This document shows positions 26,987 through 35,971 of a DNA stretch of 64,000 nt, in pieces. Source of the stretch: Candidatus Latescibacterota bacterium (GTDB lineage: Bacteria > Latescibacterota > UBA2968); NCBI GenBank assembly GCA_022821275.1, contig JAJEDY010000060.1, positions 62,001-126,000 of the forward strand. The letters run 5' to 3'. Under the pieces are notes generated by a model. The model did not search any database. It had not been told where the DNA came from and worked only from the letters and a program-made list of their open reading frames with translations. Position numbers and translations under genes: made by a program. Each line of letters opens with the position of its first letter. Within the stretch, counting starts at the first letter, position 1.

Positions 26987-27901
26987 TCATTCTTGAGAAT
27001 AACGTTGTGTGACCGCCTTTGCGGCTTCGTCAAGACCGGGAAAAAGACTCTCGCGGGTGATGTTTAGGAGATGCAGTTCTTCGATAATATCCTGCTTATT
27101 CGTGTACGGCACCTTGAGCGTGTAATAGTCGTAAACTGGAATCTCCGCGTTCCGATTCAGGATTTCATCGCGCTCGAACCGCTCGTGAAACACTGAAAGG
27201 AGAAAGGCACCGGACTGCATCCGAATGCGCTCAAACGACTGTTGAGGTTCGACTACGAAGACGCGAAATAGATCTCTTAAGTCGATATTTTCCAAAAAAT
27301 ACGGTTTCTCTTGCCGGATGAAATGGTAGAGACGGCTCAAGGCTTCATCGCGTTCTTTTTCAAGGTTCAAGTCTCCGCCTTCATCGGTGTCATCCTCCGT
27401 TTGGCTCAACAACAGATTCTGCTCTATATGACGAAGTTTGGCGAAATTGGCAATGACGCTTACCGTGTCGCTGTTGAACGACTTAATCATGTCTCTCCAC
27501 ACCGAGAATACGTGCAGGCGACCATCCTCGATACCACCATCTTCGCAGGCATTGAACAGAGCAACCAAAGGATTTCGGGTTATATCGAGGAGGCGTGTCT
27601 TAAGCCCATAGTGTTGCGCCAGCACCCATTGTGAAAACGCTGATGTCAGCCCACTAAACTCCTCTGGCTGACGAGACATCAGTTCGTTCAACATCTCGCC
27701 TTCTTTTTTTTGAAAGCTGGAACGCCGCATCACGGAGGGCCGTAGATCCCAAGAATCACTACTTTCTCCCCGAAAATAGAACTGGACATCATCACCGTGT
27801 TCGTTTTGCAGGTCGCGGTAAACTTTCAGCAAATTCTCAATGCTTTTGATTTCCTTGTTGCTGTTCTCTCGATCTGCCCCAGTATCTTGGGATTCATTCA
27901 T
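26987..27901 (-). CDS. FRG domain-containing protein
   Basis: A 304-residue protein. The FRG motif that names the domain is in FYFRGESS (residues 41-48), followed by WDLRPSVMRR. The second conserved block is LAQHYGLKTRLLDITRNP (94-111), followed by LVALFNA. The C-terminal half (about 150-300) is charged and has no domain I recognise. FRG-domain proteins occur in bacteria and phages; the activity is not established. I chose the ATG at 27901 because it overlaps the upstream pentapeptide gene's stop by 4 bases (ATGA); an ATG at 27919 is also possible. The tight coupling suggests that both proteins work together. Confidence 0.82.
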   Translation of the reverse strand: MNESQDTGADRENSNKEIKSIENLLKVYRDLQNEHGDDVQFYFRGESSDSWDLRPSVMRRSSFQKKEGEMLNELMSRQPEEFSGLTSAFSQWVLAQHYGLKTRLLDITRNPLVALFNACEDGGIEDGRLHVFSVWRDMIKSFNSDTVSVIANFAKLRHIEQNLLLSQTEDDTDEGGDLNLEKERDEALSRLYHFIRQEKPYFLENIDLRDLFRVFVVEPQQSFERIRMQSGAFLLSVFHERFERDEILNRNAEIPVYDYYTLKVPYTNKQDIIEELHLLNITRESLFPGLDEAAKAVTQRYSQE

Positions 27902-28653
27902 ACGGCCTTCGCTTTCCACAGTTTAGCTTTCCATATCTGCGAATGCGATATATTTATGTTAATGAGCTTTGCAGAGACGAGATTTGCGCCAGCGACTGTC
28001 GCTTTCGTCAGGTTGGCATTGGAAAGATCGGCATCGGAAAAATCGGCATCAGAAAGGTCGGCACAGGTCAGATCGGCATAGATGAGAGTCGCTCCCTTGA
28101 GCTTGGCGCGGGTCAGATCGGCACAGGTCAGATCGGCTTGAAAAAGGTCGGCACCAGTGAGATCAGCACAGGTGAGATCAGCTTCAAAGAACTTGGCACG
28201 GGTGAGTTGGACATTGTCAGGTTTGTAATCGGACAAGTATGCTCTCTTTTGAAGCAAAAATTGATCAGGACGTTTAATGTTGATAGGGCCTACTTGGGCG
28301 AAATTGGCACTATTGAGTTTAGCGCGAGAAAAATTAGCGTCGGTTAAGTTGGCCTCCCTGAACTGAGCATAAGGGAGATCGGCATAGGTCAGATCGGCAC
28401 AGGTCAGATCGGCTTTGGAAAAGTCGGCACCCACGAGATCGGCACAAGAGAGGTTGACATCAGTGAGTTTGGCTTTCCGTAAATTGATTTCAGCAAGAGG
28501 ACTTTGATCGTTATGGTCGAGCTTACCCGCCTCCTGAAACTTTTTGGAGATGTCCACACCTGATAGATCCGGCACAAAATCTTCGCGCTCGCGCCTCGAG
28601 TTCCATGACTCAACGCCTTCGAGAAGCCATTGAATGTGTTGTGCATTTGCCAT
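27898..28653 (-). CDS. Pentapeptide-repeat protein
   Basis: A 251-residue protein. The first 30 residues (HIQWLLEGVESWN...PDLSG) match the N-terminal cap often seen on bacterial pentapeptide proteins. Two blocks of A(D/N)LXX repeats follow (about 56-120 and 148-250), broken by a 27-residue insertion (121-147). Such repeats fold into a right-handed square beta-helix; some members mimic DNA, others act as scaffolds. There is no membrane segment. The ATG at 28653 has GAGGAG upstream; earlier in-frame codons lack a site. The stop overlaps the FRG start. The repeated DNA here gives a spurious plus-strand frame, which I rejected. Confidence 0.9.
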   Translation of the reverse strand: MANAQHIQWLLEGVESWNSRREREDFVPDLSGVDISKKFQEAGKLDHNDQSPLAEINLRKAKLTDVNLSCADLVGADFSKADLTCADLTYADLPYAQFREANLTDANFSRAKLNSANFAQVGPINIKRPDQFLLQKRAYLSDYKPDNVQLTRAKFFEADLTCADLTGADLFQADLTCADLTRAKLKGATLIYADLTCADLSDADFSDADLSNANLTKATVAGANLVSAKLININISHSQIWKAKLWKAKAV

Positions 28654-28717
28654 ATCTCTTTCTCCTCTACATCCCAAAATTTCATCCGTTTAATCGTTTT
28701 AAATCAATATAGCCAAC

Positions 28718-28726
28718 ATTATAGCA
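28718..28726 (-). promoter_or_regulatory. Extended -10 promoter for the pentapeptide/FRG operon
   Basis: On the minus strand this reads TGCTATAAT, an extended -10 element. It leaves about 57 bases of leader to the ATG at 28653. No good -35 box is present at the normal spacing. Confidence 0.45.
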
Positions 28727-28744
28727 TCGTGCAAGGTCGCCGCT

Positions 28745-28921
28745 TTATTTCAGAGCGTCTTCACCCTCAACCTCAAGCCAGAGTGCAATCGCCTCCTCCA
28801 TCCGTTCAAGCAACAGGTCAATTGACTTGCCCTGGGTATGACAACCCGGAAGAGCAGGAACACTCCCGACATAATACCCATCTTCATCCTTCTCTATTAC
28901 AATCGTGTATTCAGTGCTCAT
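28745..28921 (-). CDS. HicB-like (UPF0150) antitoxin-type small protein
   Basis: A 58-residue protein that reads MSTEYTIVIEKDEDGYYVGS, then VPALPGCHTQGKSID and a helical tail LLLERMEEAIALWLEVEG. This is the HicB/UPF0150 fold: a Y-x-V strand, the D-G-x-Y-x-x-x-V/VPALPGC-x-TQG loop and an amphipathic helix. It lacks the C-terminal DNA-binding domain of longer HicB proteins. No HicA toxin is recognisable next to it. A 16-codon frame (28961-28911) overlaps its start and could be a leader or remnant. It is upstream of the pentapeptide/FRG pair on the same strand. Confidence 0.82.
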   Translation of the reverse strand: MSTEYTIVIEKDEDGYYVGSVPALPGCHTQGKSIDLLLERMEEAIALWLEVEGEDALK

Positions 28922-29041
28922 TTGATTCTCCCATAGCGTCGCATTCCTCTTGAACAGCCATCCTTCCTTGTCTCTCGCCTTTTATCTCTCCATCTCTATT
29001 CCCCTGTGCGCCTGTGCTACGGCCTCTAACCTGCGGGTTTT

Positions 29042-29081
29042 ATCCTGATCATCCTTTCATCCTGTAAATCCTGATTCCGAC
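29042..29081. repeat. ATCCTG-type intergenic repeat
   Basis: Four ATCCTG/ATCCTT units spaced 8-9 bases apart (29042, 29051, 29059, 29068), directly downstream of selB. The pattern resembles the CAGGATTTACAGGAT dispersed repeats known from many environmental genomes; no coding role is seen. Confidence 0.55.
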
Positions 29082-29088
29082 AATGTTT

Positions 29089-30984
29089 TCACCCCAACAC
29101 CCGCACATCCCCTTGCCGAATGGTTATACTCCGGGTATCGAAAAAATTTAACAGCGGCACGGCAAATTTGCGCGTGGTGCCGATCAGACTGCGAAAAGTC
29201 GATACGTCGATCTCCCCATTGTCTTTCAAATAATCAACCAATTGCCGCCTCACATCTTCCATCACCTCGGGGTGAAAGAGCAACGTATCGTCCAGGCGGA
29301 CCAAATTTCCCATTGCCTGCATAGCCGACACCACATCGCGCACCGATCGCGCATTGACCTGAATCGCATCGGGCAGCGTCTTTAAGTCCTCAGGCGTTGT
29401 GCCCCCATCTTTTAACACCCGCGCAATCGCATCGCGAATCTCCTCTTGTTCGGGCGTCAATGCGATTTTGTAATCGCGCAGTCGAATCAGCGCGTTATCG
29501 CTTTTTAAGGTACCTTCGTGAACGAGATGTTCAACACCATAGGCAAACAAATCGTCAGAAGGCTCACCTTGCACCATTACGCGAAGCTCCTCGCGTCGCG
29601 CACCTGACCGGAGAGGATGCGCCTCGTGAAAAACCCGCATCGCATCGCCAATCCCGTCCAGCAATTCACGCCAGCACATCGCGTGGACATACATCGCTTT
29701 ACCTGCCTGCACAAAAGAAACCACCTCGTCCAAATTGACAAGCTCAATGAGCTGACTCTCAATCTCGCTCGCAGACACCGCCATCTCAGATGCGAGTTGC
29801 AATGCGGTTCGCGATTGCAATCGCGCGGCCTTTAAGCGCGTCAACAAAACCTGTATGGGATCATCCTGCTCCAATTCTCGCAGTGCGTCAATAACATCAC
29901 CTCGAAACCGCCGATGCTTCACGGGTTGCGGATCCAGCACCACACCCCCACCCAGCGTTTGCACCGGAGAATACCGCCGGATCACAAACCGATCGCCCCG
30001 CGCAGCAACACCCGGTTCTTCCAGGCGCAACTGCACCAGTTGCGATTCACCCGGCAACAATGCCTCGCCTTCGAGCAACATCACGCGGGCCAAAACCTCT
30101 CGCGGCCCCATAAGCAGATGTACGCGCGTGCGATTTGTCACATGTACAGGTGCATCGGGCAGCATGTGCAAACGCGCATCGATCATATACGTCGTCTCAA
30201 AATACCCCGGTTGTGCCAGAAGATCGCCCCGCGATACCTCATCGACCTCAACCCCGCTTATATTAATAGCCGCACGCGCGCCCACCTGCGCCACATCCAC
30301 ATCCCGCCCATGCGTTTGTACACCACGCACGCGCACACTTTTGCCCGACGGCAACAGCGACAATGCATCGCGCACGCGCACATCCCCTGAAATCACAGTA
30401 CCAGTCACCACAGTCCCAAACCCCTGCACGGAAAAAGCGCGATCAACGGGCAAGCGAAAAATGCCCTGATCTGGCCGCGCCTCAACCCTTGCGACCTCCG
30501 CCTCAACCGCCGTGCGCAACGCATCGATCCCCTCACCCGTGATCGACGATACGGGCACAATCGGTGCATCCTCCAAAAATGTCCCGGCAAACACCTCCCG
30601 CAATTCCTCTTCCACCAACTCCAGCCATTCCTCTTCCACCAGATCGACCTTTGTCAACACCACAATACCGCGCGGCACGCCCAGCAGATTCAAAATACCC
30701 AGATGCTCGCGCGTCTGCGGCATCACGCCATCGTCGGCAGCCACCACAAAAAGAGCCAGATCAACCGTACACACACCCGTTACCATATTCTTGACAAACC
30801 GCTCGTGTCCGGGCACATCGATAATAGTCACATTGTCTTTCCAATACGCAAAGCCAATATCAATCGTCACACCGCGATCGCGCTCCTCCGGCAAGGTATC
30901 GGTCTCAATACCCGTCAATGCCTTGACCAGCGCCGTCTTGCCGTGATCGATATGCCCGGCCGTTCCAATAATCACATGCGCCAT
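29089..30984 (-). CDS. selB: Selenocysteine-specific translation elongation factor SelB
   Basis: A 631-residue GTPase. G1 is GHIDHGKT (residues 10-17), the switch-2 motif DVPGH is at 56-60, and TKVD (111-114) is the guanine-specificity motif. EF-Tu-like domains 2 and 3 follow (about 175-340). The remainder is made of winged-helix repeats that in SelB bind the SECIS RNA hairpin. It delivers Sec-tRNA to UGA codons at the ribosome. The ATG overlaps the selA stop by one base (TGATG), so the two are coupled. Length is normal for bacterial SelB. No selC or selD lies in the window. Confidence 0.96.
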   Translation of the reverse strand: MAHVIIGTAGHIDHGKTALVKALTGIETDTLPEERDRGVTIDIGFAYWKDNVTIIDVPGHERFVKNMVTGVCTVDLALFVVAADDGVMPQTREHLGILNLLGVPRGIVVLTKVDLVEEEWLELVEEELREVFAGTFLEDAPIVPVSSITGEGIDALRTAVEAEVARVEARPDQGIFRLPVDRAFSVQGFGTVVTGTVISGDVRVRDALSLLPSGKSVRVRGVQTHGRDVDVAQVGARAAINISGVEVDEVSRGDLLAQPGYFETTYMIDARLHMLPDAPVHVTNRTRVHLLMGPREVLARVMLLEGEALLPGESQLVQLRLEEPGVAARGDRFVIRRYSPVQTLGGGVVLDPQPVKHRRFRGDVIDALRELEQDDPIQVLLTRLKAARLQSRTALQLASEMAVSASEIESQLIELVNLDEVVSFVQAGKAMYVHAMCWRELLDGIGDAMRVFHEAHPLRSGARREELRVMVQGEPSDDLFAYGVEHLVHEGTLKSDNALIRLRDYKIALTPEQEEIRDAIARVLKDGGTTPEDLKTLPDAIQVNARSVRDVVSAMQAMGNLVRLDDTLLFHPEVMEDVRRQLVDYLKDNGEIDVSTFRSLIGTTRKFAVPLLNFFDTRSITIRQGDVRVLG

Positions 30985-32390
30985 CAGCCCCGCGCTCCTT
31001 GTTTTACCGCATCGCCCACAATACTCACTTCGTCATCTCTTATCGTGCGCAAATCCAGAAATAACTGCTCATCGCGCACATAGCAAATAACAGGCGGATC
31101 ATGGCGGCGCAACGCATTGGAAAGGGACAAAATATCGCCACCGGAAATTGCGACCGCAACACTCGGAATATTCTCCAAAGGCAACGCGCCACTACCGGTT
31201 TGAGCCTGGGACTCGACCAGTTCGCAGGTAAAGCCCTCAAGCTCACCGATCATCTGCAACAACCGCTGGCCGCGCTGCTCAAGCGTTGTTACAGGCTCTG
31301 TCAACATGCGAAGTGTGGGATGTTCGCGCGCCAATGCCTCTGGATTTAAGAACAATTTCAACGTCGCCTCCAGCGCGGCATACGTCAGCTTTCCACAACG
31401 CAACGCGCGCATCAAGGGATTTTTGCGAATTTGTTCTACCACATTTTGTTTGCCCACAATAATCCCACACTGCGGCCCGCCGAGAACCTTGTCACCGCTA
31501 AACATCACCACATCTGCCCCGGCGGAAATACTATCGGATACCAGAGGTTCATAAGGCAATCCGTAATCCCGCAAATTGACCAGCACACCGCCGCCCAAAT
31601 CGTGCGCCACAGGCACGCCGCGTTGTCGTCCCAATGCCACCATATCTTCCAGTGCAACCTCGGCGGTAAACCCCATCACCTTGTAATTGCTCGGATGTAC
31701 TGCCAGCATCACCCCCGTATTTTCCGTCAAAGCGTTTTCGTAATCGCTCAAATGAGTGCGATTGGTCGTACCCACCTCGACGAGTTGCGCCCCGCTGCGC
31801 GACATAATATCGGGAATGCGAAAAGATCCCCCAATCTCGACCAGTTGCCCGCGCGATACAATCGCCTCTTTGCCGCCGGCCAGTGTATTTAACGTCAACA
31901 AAACAGCCGCTGCATTGTTATTTGCAATCGCAGCGGCTTCGGCGCCGGTCAACTCACACAGCAAATTTTCTACAAGCGTCGTACGCGACCCGCGCTGTCC
32001 AGTCTCCAGATCCAATTCCAGATTGCTATACGAGCCAGCAATATCAACAACGTGTTTCACCGCAACATCTGGCAGTGGCGCACGTCCCAAATTGGTATGC
32101 AGAATAACCCCTGTCGCGTTCACAACACGCCTGAGATTTGGCGCAAACCGTTCTGCTAATTCCCTCTCAACATCTCCAACAATCCATTCGGTCAACGCCT
32201 CACGCGACGCACCCACCACCTCGCCATCGCGCATCATCCCCCGCACGCGGTCTATCGCCCGCCGAATCATATCGGTCAAAACAGACGTCCCACACCGCTT
32301 TGACAGCGTCTGAATCGTCTGTTCATTGAGCACTCGGTCCACACCGGGAATAATTGAATAATCTATATCTTTTTTTAAATCACCATTCAT
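30984..32390 (-). CDS. selA: L-seryl-tRNA(Sec) selenium transferase SelA
   Basis: A 468-residue PLP enzyme of normal SelA length. The N-terminal tRNA-binding domain (1-80) is followed by NATGVILHTNLGRAPL (91-106), the phosphate-binding region, and SGDKVLGGPQ with K301 as the predicted Schiff-base lysine. It converts Ser-tRNA(Sec) to Sec-tRNA(Sec) using selenophosphate. It is encoded immediately upstream of selB. The presence of both genes shows that this organism can insert selenocysteine, so UGA-containing genes should be expected elsewhere. The GWxTD gene lies 11 bases further downstream on the plus coordinate, that is, upstream in transcription. Confidence 0.96.
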   Translation of the reverse strand: MNGDLKKDIDYSIIPGVDRVLNEQTIQTLSKRCGTSVLTDMIRRAIDRVRGMMRDGEVVGASREALTEWIVGDVERELAERFAPNLRRVVNATGVILHTNLGRAPLPDVAVKHVVDIAGSYSNLELDLETGQRGSRTTLVENLLCELTGAEAAAIANNNAAAVLLTLNTLAGGKEAIVSRGQLVEIGGSFRIPDIMSRSGAQLVEVGTTNRTHLSDYENALTENTGVMLAVHPSNYKVMGFTAEVALEDMVALGRQRGVPVAHDLGGGVLVNLRDYGLPYEPLVSDSISAGADVVMFSGDKVLGGPQCGIIVGKQNVVEQIRKNPLMRALRCGKLTYAALEATLKLFLNPEALAREHPTLRMLTEPVTTLEQRGQRLLQMIGELEGFTCELVESQAQTGSGALPLENIPSVAVAISGGDILSLSNALRRHDPPVICYVRDEQLFLDLRTIRDDEVSIVGDAVKQGARG

Positions 32391-32401
32391 ATTCTACTGC
32401 C

Positions 32402-34018
32402 CTACGGTACAATCTTAAACGCAATCTCCTTCTTCACATCGCGATCCGCCAACAAATCCGTCACCTTGACGCGGACTTCTTGTCCCCCAGGCTCGGCGTC
32501 TTTCAAATCCAATTCGACATACGCCATATCCTCTGGGGTATCACCCGATTGCTCATAGGAAATCACCACTTCCCGGTGCTTCTCTTGCAAGCGCAACATG
32601 CGCCCCAATCCGCGCAACGCGCGAATCGGCACAAGCCCTTTTTCCTGAGCGCGAAAAGAATAATCCACGCGATACTTCGTCCGTCCAAATTCATCGCGTT
32701 TCAAATTGTACACTTCAAAATAGACAAATGCATTTTGATCGGGACGAAACGCCTTTGAAGCCATTGGAATAATTTTTAATCCGCGCTTTTGAAACGGACC
32801 TTGCTCGTCACTCGGACCAACATAAAATGCAAGGGCAATATCGCTCATCAACAAATCGTCGCTTTGCGAAAAATCTGACACAGATAGCGATTGCTGGTAC
32901 ACCTGTGACTTTCCCGACACCACATCGCGGATCTGAAAAGAGAGATAGTGCAGCCCCGCATCAACCTCAAACGCGAGCACGCCCGGAATAAACGCCCCTT
33001 CCAACACTTGCTGGTCTGACGGCGCCTGAAATGTCAGTTGATCCTGCACGCGATAGACCTCTGACCACAGGCTATCAAACATCGCAAGGCCGCGGTCCAG
33101 CATCACCTGATCGGTTTTGTCATCAACGGGCAACCGCGCCATTTCCTCGGCTGGCAACCCATAGTAGATTTCCAACCTTGTCGTGCCATCTTCGCCGCGA
33201 AATCCAGCGGGAAAATAATAAAAATCAACTGGGAGCGCGGCAATATCTGCATCGAACACAGAGGGCTGATGCGCCGTCACCTGCCGCAAAACCACCTCGC
33301 TCTGATACGCCAGCAAATCCGTTGTCAAAGACAGACTCAAACCATCGGGCATCGGTGCAAATTCATACCTGTTCCCCTTGCCGCGGCGCACAAAATCAAA
33401 TTCTGTACCACCCTCCAAATCCGCATATACCCAGTATTCCCACCAGGACATCGCCGGCACGGGGAAAATGGGTTGCCCGGGCCTGATCCTCAGGGCAATG
33501 CGTTTGCGATTCACATAATTTTGCCGCGCATCCTGTATCTCTCGATCCATCTCATTTTGAATATCGCCCGACTTGCTCGTGTGATCGGGCTTGCCAAACC
33601 GCACATAAACCTCGCCCCGATCATCCCACGGGAACTGTCCCTGACCGTAATATCGGCGCGCATACGCCACGCGTCGATAATGCTCAATAAGTCGCTCATT
33701 TGCCTTTGTCAACGGCGAGGGATCCAGGCGTCGCCAAAAGCGATCGATCAACTCCGCGCGTTTTTCTGTATCCGCATCCCGGTAAATCTCCAGATCTTCG
33801 GGCCATGCAACCTGCGCCAAATTGCGATAGAGCGTCTGCTCTTCTTTTGACAGGTCTTTGATATATTCTTCAAATAGCGCCTGTGCCTTCGCATAATCTC
33901 GAACGGACTGCGCCTGAACCGCCTGTACCAACAGCGGATCGTCAAAATCACCCACCTGCGCCCAAAGCGTTGTGCTCAATGCACACACCATCAGAAAACC
34001 CGTCAATATCGCATGCAT
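32402..34018 (-). CDS. GWxTD domain-containing secreted protein
   Basis: A 538-residue protein with a signal peptide (MHAILTGFLMVCALSTTLWA, cleavage after about residue 20). The GWxTD-type domain (about 85-190) is recognisable from IDRFWRRLDPSP, ERLIEHYRRVAYA and then PWDDRGEVYVRFGKPD. The name-giving GW-x-TDRG is FPWDDRG here. The C-terminal half is beta-rich, with immunoglobulin-like strands. The domain is common in Gemmatimonadota, Acidobacteriota and FCB relatives; its function is unknown. The ATG at 34018 has AAGGTGG upstream. It is upstream of selA on the minus strand by 11 bases and may share a transcript. Confidence 0.85.
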   Translation of the reverse strand: MHAILTGFLMVCALSTTLWAQVGDFDDPLLVQAVQAQSVRDYAKAQALFEEYIKDLSKEEQTLYRNLAQVAWPEDLEIYRDADTEKRAELIDRFWRRLDPSPLTKANERLIEHYRRVAYARRYYGQGQFPWDDRGEVYVRFGKPDHTSKSGDIQNEMDREIQDARQNYVNRKRIALRIRPGQPIFPVPAMSWWEYWVYADLEGGTEFDFVRRGKGNRYEFAPMPDGLSLSLTTDLLAYQSEVVLRQVTAHQPSVFDADIAALPVDFYYFPAGFRGEDGTTRLEIYYGLPAEEMARLPVDDKTDQVMLDRGLAMFDSLWSEVYRVQDQLTFQAPSDQQVLEGAFIPGVLAFEVDAGLHYLSFQIRDVVSGKSQVYQQSLSVSDFSQSDDLLMSDIALAFYVGPSDEQGPFQKRGLKIIPMASKAFRPDQNAFVYFEVYNLKRDEFGRTKYRVDYSFRAQEKGLVPIRALRGLGRMLRLQEKHREVVISYEQSGDTPEDMAYVELDLKDAEPGGQEVRVKVTDLLADRDVKKEIAFKIVP

Positions 34019-34106
34019 AACAACCACCTTGTGAAATGTAGATAGGCCATATAAACCAAATCTACCCGATAATCCCCCGACTCGCAAAGAAAATTTCCCT
34101 CATTTA

Positions 34107-34135
34107 TTGACAAGCGGCACACCTGCATGTATCTT
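34107..34135 (+). promoter_or_regulatory. Consensus promoter for the aldolase gene
   Basis: TTGACA (34107-34112), 17-base spacer, TATCTT (34130-34135), about 90 bases before the aldolase ATG. Confidence 0.7.
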
Positions 34136-34225
34136 TTTCACCTATTTTTGGAAAAATCAACGCGCTTTTGCAATTCAGTAACCTCACTGGCCTGACCCAA
34201 TTTAATTTTTTAGAAGGAGTTCTCC

Positions 34226-35299
34226 ATGGCAGTTGCTGTTCAAAGAGGCATTGACAAAATCGCAGACTATCTCGACGATGACGCCGAAAATTTGCTCGAT
34301 TATGAAGCACTGATCGACAAAAACTTTCTCACACTACCCGGTCCCGACTTTATCGACCGGGTCTTTGCAGACTCCGACCGCAGCATTCCCGTGCTCAACA
34401 ACCTGCAACGCCTCTACAGTGCGGGGCGGCTCTCGGGCACCGGATACATTTCCATACTCCCCATCGATCAGGGAATCGAACACTCTGGCGGTGCATCCTT
34501 TGCCCCCAACCCCATATACTTTGACCCCGAAAACATCGTCAAACTCGCCATTGAAGGGGGCTGTAATGCCGTGGCAACCACACTGGGCGTACTCGGGATG
34601 GTCGCCCGCCAATACGCCCACAAAATCCCCTTCATCCTCAAATTCAACCACAATCAACTGCTCACGTATCCATCCCAATACGACCAGGTCATATTTGGAC
34701 AAGTCGAACAAGCCAGGGAAATGGGGTGTGCAGGTGTGGGCGCCACAATTTATTTTGGCTCACCTGAATCCAACCGGCAAATTGTCGAAATCAGCGAAGC
34801 ATTTGCCCGCGCACACGAACTGGGGCTATTTACCGTACTGTGGTGCTATTTGCGCAACTCGGCATTTGCAACCGACGACATCGACTATCACGAAGCCGCG
34901 GACCTCACGGGACAGGCCAACCACCTCGGCGTCACCATTGGTGCAGACATCATCAAACAAAAATTGCCGACCAACAACAACGGTTACACAGCCCTGAATT
35001 TTGGACGCACCCACGACAAAGTCTATACCGAACTCTCATCCGATCACCCCATTGACCTGTGCCGCTATCAGGTTGTCAATTGTTACATGGGCAAAGCGGG
35101 GCTGATCAATTCTGGAGGCGCATCCTCAGGTGCCAGTGATTATGCCGAAGCCGTGCGAACCGCTGTGATCAACAAACGCGCCGGAGGCACGGGCCTCATC
35201 TCTGGGCGCAAAGCATTTCAACGCCCCATGCACGAAGGCATCCAACTGCTCAACGACATCCAAGACGTCTATCTCTGCCCCGATGTGACCATCGCCTGA
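34226..35299 (+). CDS. fbaB: Class I fructose-bisphosphate aldolase (FbaB/DhnA type)
   Basis: A 357-residue aldolase of the FbaB/archaeal class. [13 protein letters not shown] (about residues 75-87) and [15 protein letters not shown] (239-253) match the family; the Schiff-base lysine is in IIKQK (K244 or K246). [15 protein letters not shown] forms the phosphate-binding end. It cleaves fructose-1,6-bisphosphate to glyceraldehyde-3-phosphate and dihydroxyacetone phosphate, in the cytoplasm. AGAAGGAG precedes the ATG. The gene is monocistronic with its own promoter and terminator, as expected for central metabolism. Confidence 0.94.
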   Translation: MAVAVQRGIDKIADYLDDDAENLLDYEALIDKNFLTLPGPDFIDRVFADSDRSIPVLNNLQRLYSAGRLSGTGYISILPIDQGIEHSGGASFAPNPIYFDPENIVKLAIEGGCNAVATTLGVLGMVARQYAHKIPFILKFNHNQLLTYPSQYDQVIFGQVEQAREMGCAGVGATIYFGSPESNRQIVEISEAFARAHELGLFTVLWCYLRNSAFATDDIDYHEAADLTGQANHLGVTIGADIIKQKLPTNNNGYTALNFGRTHDKVYTELSSDHPIDLCRYQVVNCYMGKAGLINSGGASSGASDYAEAVRTAVINKRAGGTGLISGRKAFQRPMHEGIQLLNDIQDVYLCPDVTIA

Positions 35300-35313
35300 T
35301 TCACAAAAAAAAG

Positions 35314-35346
35314 CGGAGCTTTCGATCTATCGAAGGCTCCGTCTTT
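35314..35346 (+). terminator. Rho-independent terminator after the aldolase gene
   Basis: CGGAGCTTTCGAT (35314-35326) and ATCGAAGGCTCCG (35329-35341) pair with one wobble, followed by TCTTTT. Confidence 0.85.
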
Positions 35347-35365
35347 TACTATTCCCATCAGATTC

Positions 35366-35803
35366 TCATTCAACCAACTTCTCACCGTCGAAAATCATCT
35401 TGTCCTTTTCGTAAATTGCACCCGTTTCTTCATCCAACTTGTACTTCATCAACTGCCCCATAGACATGTGGTTAAACACCTCTTTGGGATCGCCGTATTT
35501 TTCCAGCAACTTTTCAATTGGACCTTCAAACTCATAGGTCCGACGTTTGGGGCGTTCGCGCGCTCTGCGCTCGGATTCTTCTTTGCTCAAAATGGGCAAC
35601 CGCTCGGCGGTGGGTCCCAATCGACTCGCGTATTCCTGCCGCCTGCGGTACTGATCGTGCCGCTTTTCGACCTCGTCCTTGTCCTCTTCTCGCTCCTTGT
35701 GACTGAGCAAATCTCCTTCTCGCTCTGACCACTTTTCTCGCTCGCGCTCGCGCACATCATCGCGGCCCACTTTTCGCATAATATCTCGCAGTGAATCACT
35801 CAT
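35366..35803 (-). CDS. Highly charged small protein of unknown function
   Basis: A 145-residue protein, strongly rich in Arg, Glu, Asp and Lys (EREREKWSEREG, KEREEDKDEVEKRHDQYRRR). It has a long charged helix (about 10-85) and a C-terminal part FEGPIEKLLEKYGDPKEVFN that may form a small domain. I recognise no family. The ATG at 35803 has GGAGGG upstream, and the reading frame is intact and well used, so it is probably real. It is convergent with the aldolase gene (35299) and divergent from mazG. Confidence 0.65.
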   Translation of the reverse strand: MSDSLRDIMRKVGRDDVREREREKWSEREGDLLSHKEREEDKDEVEKRHDQYRRRQEYASRLGPTAERLPILSKEESERRARERPKRRTYEFEGPIEKLLEKYGDPKEVFNHMSMGQLMKYKLDEETGAIYEKDKMIFDGEKLVE

Positions 35804-35971
35804 CTCTCAAACCCTCCAAAGCCAGATAAATTCAGGACTACCGGATAACCCAAAAATAACGCACCACATCCCGCTTGTCAAAGGTAATTCCCACTTTTAA
35901 AAACATCGGGGTTGACGCAGACCCTCTTTGCGTACATATTGCAGCCATACACACCATGCGAAAGGAAATAC

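Noticed and set aside
27943-28347. A plus-strand frame with GxxQIGTGQIG repeats
   Set aside because: The repeats are the antisense image of the pentapeptide coding repeats.
28010-28470. Tandem DNA repeats around GATCGGCACAGGTCAGATCGG
   Set aside because: They follow from the protein's A(D/N)LXX repeats and have coding periodicity, so they are not a separate repeat element.
28654-29088. A tRNA-Sec or other structured RNA next to selB
   Set aside because: I could not find an acceptor stem or a long variable arm; the stretch holds the HicB-like gene and a repeat.
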